A stretch of 8,032 bases of DNA from an uncultured Oscillospiraceae bacterium (lineage in GTDB: Bacteria; Bacillota; Clostridia; Oscillospirales; Ruminococcaceae). The stretch covers positions 1-8,032 of the forward strand of contig CAJTQM010000028.1 in NCBI GenBank assembly GCA_910578255.1. The letters run 5' to 3'. Below, in pieces: positions 5,265 to 8,032 of the stretch. Positions within the stretch are counted from its first letter, which is position 1; every line of letters begins with the position of its first letter. A program made the translations under genes and the position numbers. The notes under the pieces are model-generated. The model ran no database searches. It was given only the letters and a program-made list of their open reading frames with translations, and was not told the origin of the DNA.

Positions 5265-6668
5265 CTATCGGCACAGTTCAATAATGACCTGCGCAAAAAT
5301 CTTTGCGCTTAAAATCAGCTGGTCCACAATCGCAAATTCATCCGCGCCGTGCATATGATTATCTACTTCCAAATCAGCGCAGCCAAAGGCAACGCCGTTT
5401 TGAAGATTGTGGGTATAGGTTCCGCCGCCAATGGCAATACATTTCCCCTTTTTGCCCGTAAACTGCTCATAGCAGCGCAGCAGGGTCTGGATAAAGGAAC
5501 TGTCCGCCGGGACGTGGTGGCCCGGCCGCATCTGAAGATTCCCCAGACGCATTCCCGCCTCGCCAAAAGCCTTCACCAGAACATCCCGCATATTCTGGTC
5601 GTTGGCGCACAGTGAAACCCTGCTGTCGAAAATGCCGGTAAGCCCAGTGAGCGTATAGGTAAAAACCGAGAAAGCAATGGTCAGCGGCCCGGAGATTTCA
5701 TCCTCCATTTGGACGCCCGCCGCTTTACCCGCCCAGTCTCCATGGGGAAAAATGCGGGCGACAGCGCACAGCTTGGAAAATCCATCCGAATCGGCCATCG
5801 GAAGCTTTGAGAGGAATGTAACCATCGCCGTTACCGCATTGGCCCCCGCTTCCGGCGTAGAGGCGTGGGCTGCAACTCCCTGCGCAGATACCAGAATTTT
5901 TCCGTCTTTTTCCTCGACGGAAAACGCAACGCCGCTTTCTTTACTGTAAGCCTCGCAGGCGGCAAGGATCTTTTCCAATCCGATCCCCTCTAAAACCGCT
6001 TCCGCCTTATCCGGAATGACGTTGCGACGAAAGCCGCCCTGAACCGATACAATACGCGGCAGCTTTGTGTCTTCCTCCCACTGGGCGGAAAAGTCGCTGC
6101 TATAGCTCCCCTTTTCCACATTGATCACCGGAAAATCCGCGTCCGGCGAAAAAGTAGCAGGCGCCTCTTTTTCCAGCTCATAATAATGAGCGATATCGCT
6201 GCTGCCGCTTTCCTCGTCACAGCCCAGAATCACCCGGCAGTTTTTCGACAGCGCAATCCCCAGATCCTTGACCGCTTTCGCCGCCCAAAGCCCCGCCATG
6301 GCCGGACCTTTATCGTCGGCGGAACCGCGGCCGTACAGCCTGCCGTCGATGACCTTCGGCTCAAAGGGGGCGGTTTTGGTCCAGTCGTCTCCTACCGGTA
6401 CAACGTCTAAATGGGCCAGGATATCCAATCCCCGCTCCTTTTCATTCAAATCAAAGGTCGCCACATAATGGTCGTAATCGGTTACATTCATGCCCATCCG
6501 GCGGCCGATTTCCATAGCCGCCTTCAGCGCTTTGGCGGGACCTTCTCCAAACGGCATACCCGGTTTTGGCTCCTGCCGGTCGCTGGGGATCCGGATCAGC
6601 GTACAAATATCCTCTATCATTTCGTCTCGATGGGCCGCAAAATATTCTTCCAGCTGTTTTTGATACAT
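5265..6668 (-). CDS. pepV: PepV-type metallo-dipeptidase (Sapep family, M20)
   Basis: The 467-residue product matches PepV/Sapep dipeptidases in length and motifs. These are broad-specificity cytoplasmic enzymes that cleave dipeptides, including those from peptide uptake, using two divalent metals (Zn or Mn). Catalytic features are AHLDVVP (85-91) with ligand His86 and Asp88; GRGSADDKGP (113-122) with bridging Asp118; CDEESGSSD (150-158) with base Glu152 and ligand Glu153; SPDADFP (174-180) with Asp176; and HMHGADE (438-444) with the late His ligand at 440. Each is offset by about one from Lactobacillus PepV. The central insertion (about 180-380) is the lid domain; RPGHHVPADS (381-390) fits its His-containing substrate loop. 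AAGGAAG (6676-6682) lies seven bases before the ATG. The gene has its own perfect promoter and ends at the terminator shared with queA. Confidence 0.95.
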   Translation of the reverse strand: MYQKQLEEYFAAHRDEMIEDICTLIRIPSDRQEPKPGMPFGEGPAKALKAAMEIGRRMGMNVTDYDHYVATFDLNEKERGLDILAHLDVVPVGDDWTKTAPFEPKVIDGRLYGRGSADDKGPAMAGLWAAKAVKDLGIALSKNCRVILGCDEESGSSDIAHYYELEKEAPATFSPDADFPVINVEKGSYSSDFSAQWEEDTKLPRIVSVQGGFRRNVIPDKAEAVLEGIGLEKILAACEAYSKESGVAFSVEEKDGKILVSAQGVAAHASTPEAGANAVTAMVTFLSKLPMADSDGFSKLCAVARIFPHGDWAGKAAGVQMEDEISGPLTIAFSVFTYTLTGLTGIFDSRVSLCANDQNMRDVLVKAFGEAGMRLGNLQMRPGHHVPADSSFIQTLLRCYEQFTGKKGKCIAIGGGTYTHNLQNGVAFGCADLEVDNHMHGADEFAIVDQLILSAKIFAQVIIELCR

Positions 6669-6712
6669 CCTGAATCTTCCTTTCTGTAAGGCAGAAATTC
6701 TCTCACGTCTTT

Positions 6713-6741
6713 ATTATAAATTTCCAGCTGCCGAATGTCAA
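6713..6741 (-). promoter_or_regulatory. Perfect-consensus sigma-A promoter of pepV
   Basis: On the minus strand TTGACA (6736-6741) and TATAAT (6713-6718) are separated by 17 bases, so both boxes match consensus exactly. The -35 box is one half of a 12-base palindrome, listed separately. Transcription would start near 6706, giving a leader of about 38 bases with the ribosome binding site. Confidence 0.85.
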
Positions 6742-6747
6742 TTGACA
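6736..6747. repeat. Perfect palindrome over the pepV -35 box
   Basis: TGTCAATTGACA is a perfect 12-base palindrome whose left half is the pepV -35 box read on the minus strand. The right half gives TTGACA on the plus strand (6742-6747), but no -10 box follows at 16-18 bases. It may be chance or a dimeric regulator site overlapping the promoter. Confidence 0.4.
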
Positions 6748-6784
6748 GGACGAGAGACCGCCGTAAGAAAATTTGCCAAACCCC

Positions 6785-6813
6785 TTGATTTTTTATGAAA
6801 AATCCATTATAAT
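6785..6813 (+). promoter_or_regulatory. sigma-A promoter of the tRNA-Ala gene
   Basis: TTGATT (6785-6790) and perfect TATAAT (6808-6813) with a 17-base spacer. Transcription would start near 6820, about 24 bases before the mature tRNA 5' end, a normal distance for a short processed leader. Confidence 0.8.
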
Positions 6814-6843
6814 AATATCCGTTGTCAAAAGTAAAGATTTTGT

Positions 6844-6919
6844 GGGGGCGTAGCTCAGTTGGGAGAGCGTTCGGTTCGCATCCGAGAGGTCGAGAGTTCG
6901 AATCTCACCGTCTCCACCA
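6844..6919 (+). tRNA. tRNA-Ala (anticodon CGC)
   Basis: The 76-base cloverleaf includes an encoded CCA (6917-6919). The acceptor stem GGGGGCG (6844-6850) pairs with CGTCTCC (6909-6915). It contains the G3-U70 wobble that is the main alanine identity element, and A73 precedes CCA. The D stem is GCTC/GAGC. The anticodon stem TTCGG/CCGAG encloses TTCGCAT, with anticodon CGC at 6877-6879 reading GCG. The T arm has loop TTCGAAT and stem GAGAG/CTCAC, in which position 50-64 is an A/A mismatch. The gene has its own promoter and terminator and appears to be transcribed singly. Confidence 0.95.
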
Positions 6920-6925
6920 CCATGC

Positions 6926-6959
6926 AAGACCTGGAGCCATTTCGCGTTCTAGGTCTTTT
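6926..6959 (+). terminator. Terminator of the tRNA-Ala gene
   Basis: AAGACCTGGAGC (6926-6937) pairs with the segment ending AGGTCTT (6946-6957) over 12 positions, with two G-T wobbles, around an eight-base loop. It is followed by TTTTCTTCT and begins seven bases after the tRNA CCA end. Confidence 0.8.
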
Positions 6960-7015
6960 CTTCTGTCCAAAACAAACACCCGCGCTCAAAATGGTTTCAA
7001 ACTGGGCGGGGTTGC

Positions 7016-7058
7016 CATATAAAAAAGCCGTGAAAGTATTTCACGGCTTTTTTATATG
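7016..7058. terminator. Perfect 20-bp stem hairpin, bidirectional terminator
   Basis: A perfect inverted repeat with 20-base arms (7016-7035 and 7039-7058) surrounds the three-base loop GTA. The core is GCCGTGAAA/TTTCACGGC, flanked by A6 and T6 runs, so either strand reads a GC stem followed by T residues. It separates the tRNA unit from the lipoprotein gene. No gene or promoter is visible in the roughly 56 bases between it and the tRNA terminator, so what it terminates is unclear; it may be a back-up or insulating element. Confidence 0.8.
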
Positions 7059-7139
7059 CGCTTTATATCCATTGAAATTTTTTCTGCGGCAGGGCGGTTA
7101 TGGTAATAGAAATAAATAAAAAATATTTGGGGTGGTTTC

Positions 7140-8032
7140 ATGAATCATTTGAAAAAACGGTTTGTCTTTCTGGTGCTGTTCGCACTGCTGTTAAATCTAT
7201 CCGCCTGCCAGACTTCTTCCTCTTCCCCAAGCCAGACTTTCTCCTCTGCTGACTCTTCTTCTCTATCCGACAGCCGGCAAAGCACCCAAGAAAGCTCCTC
7301 TGCCGCCGGATCAGCGCCGGAAGAAGGGGATCCCAAATGCTTCTATCCCGCCGCTATGGCCGTTTCCGATCCGGATGCCGTGTCCGAGGACCGTCTGTAC
7401 CGTTGGAATGAGAACGGCTCCCTTACCTTCCAAAACAAAAATGCACTGCATACGCTTTCCGCAGAAAACCAGCTGCTGGAAACGGTGACGCTGCCGGCCG
7501 AGCATCTGCCTCAGGATACGGACTACTCTCTGACCTGGAGCGACAGCCGAATTTTATCTCTCAGCGCCGGCTGGAGAGAAGACGATCTGTTCAGCGTCGT
7601 CTATTTCACCGACGACGGAGGCGTACATCTTGCCAACGTCACCCTTTTCGACCGTCAGGGCGCGCTGATCCGCCAGTACCCGCAAAGCCAGGTCTATGGC
7701 TATAGCGAAGCAGGCGAGCATGAAATCTATCTGCCTGCGCCGGAGGGAAAAACAGTTATCGGCTACGCGAATCTGGGGGCAGACAGTCCAGTCTATTGGC
7801 TGGACGGAGAAACGGCTGTTTTCAACTGTCATTCCCGCGTCGTGCTCTATGATTTTTCGGCAGACGAGGGAAAAATACTGGACGATATGAGTGATTTCGT
7901 GGATGGACACGGAAAATTTGGCGTTTATTACGGCGTAGACTTTTCTCAATGCGGTGTGATAGACAGCTGCTTTTACTATCTAGCCCACCGGGACGAACAA
8001 AAGGCCAACGCGTCCGGAACCGTTTGGCGGGC
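7140..8032 (+). CDS. Predicted lipoprotein with serine-rich linker, 3'-truncated by window edge
   Basis: The frame is open from the ATG at 7140 to the right edge (297 residues, no stop). The N-terminus is a lipoprotein signal peptide: basic MNHLKKR, a hydrophobic stretch (8-19), and the lipobox LSAC with lipidated Cys23. A low-complexity Ser/Gln/Ala linker of about 40 residues follows (24-63), typical of Gram-positive surface lipoproteins. The ectodomain is not a family I recognise. It has recurring short strands with aromatic-Asp patterns, such as LYRWNENGSL, VVYFTDDGGVHL, VYWLDGETAVF and RVVLYDF, which loosely suggest a beta-propeller; this is inference. The ribosome binding site is GGGGTGG (7129-7135), just upstream. 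I found no convincing promoter between the hairpin ending at 7058 and the start; TTGAAA at 7072-7077 lacks a well-spaced -10 box. Confidence 0.85.
   Translation, partial: MNHLKKRFVFLVLFALLLNLSACQTSSSSPSQTFSSADSSSLSDSRQSTQESSSAAGSAPEEGDPKCFYPAAMAVSDPDAVSEDRLYRWNENGSLTFQNKNALHTLSAENQLLETVTLPAEHLPQDTDYSLTWSDSRILSLSAGWREDDLFSVVYFTDDGGVHLANVTLFDRQGALIRQYPQSQVYGYSEAGEHEIYLPAPEGKTVIGYANLGADSPVYWLDGETAVFNCHSRVVLYDFSADEGKILDDMSDFVDGHGKFGVYYGVDFSQCGVIDSCFYYLAHRDEQKANASGTVWR

Noticed and set aside
4475..5296. 273-codon open frame on the minus strand opposite queA
   Set aside because: It lies wholly antisense to a motif-complete QueA, has no recognisable domain, and runs over the terminator into the pepV end.
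6900..7060. Integrated element attachment site at the tRNA 3' end
   Set aside because: No integrase, no repeat of the tRNA 3' end elsewhere in the window, and no composition change.
7072..7109. Promoter for the lipoprotein gene from TTGAAA at 7072-7077
   Set aside because: The nearest -10-like words (TATGGT, TAATAG) are 21 or more bases away, so I do not list it as a feature.
6822..7119. Open frames of 66 and 86 codons across the tRNA gene
   Set aside because: They consist largely of translated tRNA-Ala and terminator sequence and have no coding support.

Overview
The window looks like chromosomal housekeeping DNA from a moderately GC-rich Clostridia member, plausibly Oscillospirales/Ruminococcaceae-like. 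That placement is inferred from three things: a clostridial-style Tgt (GINQG and VGTxxxIKG variants), an archaeal/fungal-type Asd paired with DapA, and AT-rich intergenic regions with near-consensus sigma-A promoters and strong Shine-Dalgarno sites. I see no phage, insertion sequence, CRISPR or defence gene.

Layout, left to right. (1) A 3'-truncated tgt on the minus strand (tRNA-guanine transglycosylase, queuosine pathway) diverges from a small plus-strand EamA-family membrane protein gene; both promoters lie in the 164-base gap. (2) A minus-strand lysine/diaminopimelate operon, asd > dapA > an unrecognised 143-residue gene, converges on the EamA gene with only 12 bases between stop codons. 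(3) A 314-base gene-free region separates asd from plus-strand queA. It holds a very good queA promoter, a cluster of CGATTT half-sites, a palindromic -10 box that could also serve asd, and a roughly 118-base queA leader with mutually exclusive short helices. (4) queA, encoding the enzyme that follows Tgt in queuosine synthesis, converges on a minus-strand PepV-type dipeptidase gene across a bidirectional terminator. (5) pepV has a perfect-consensus promoter that diverges from a tRNA-Ala(CGC) gene with its own promoter and terminator. (6) A second hairpin with a perfect 20-bp stem insulates a serine-rich-linker lipoprotein gene that runs off the right edge.

How the genes work together. Tgt exchanges the wobble guanine of GUN-anticodon tRNAs for preQ1, and QueA then converts preQ1 to epoxyqueuosine using SAM. 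Asd and DapA are consecutive steps from aspartate to diaminopimelate (cell wall) and lysine. PepV recycles dipeptides. No functional link between these modules is evident beyond adjacency.

No clearly novel system is visible. The items most worth a second look are the structured queA leader, the half-site cluster between asd and queA, and the conserved-looking unknown gene coupled to dapA.
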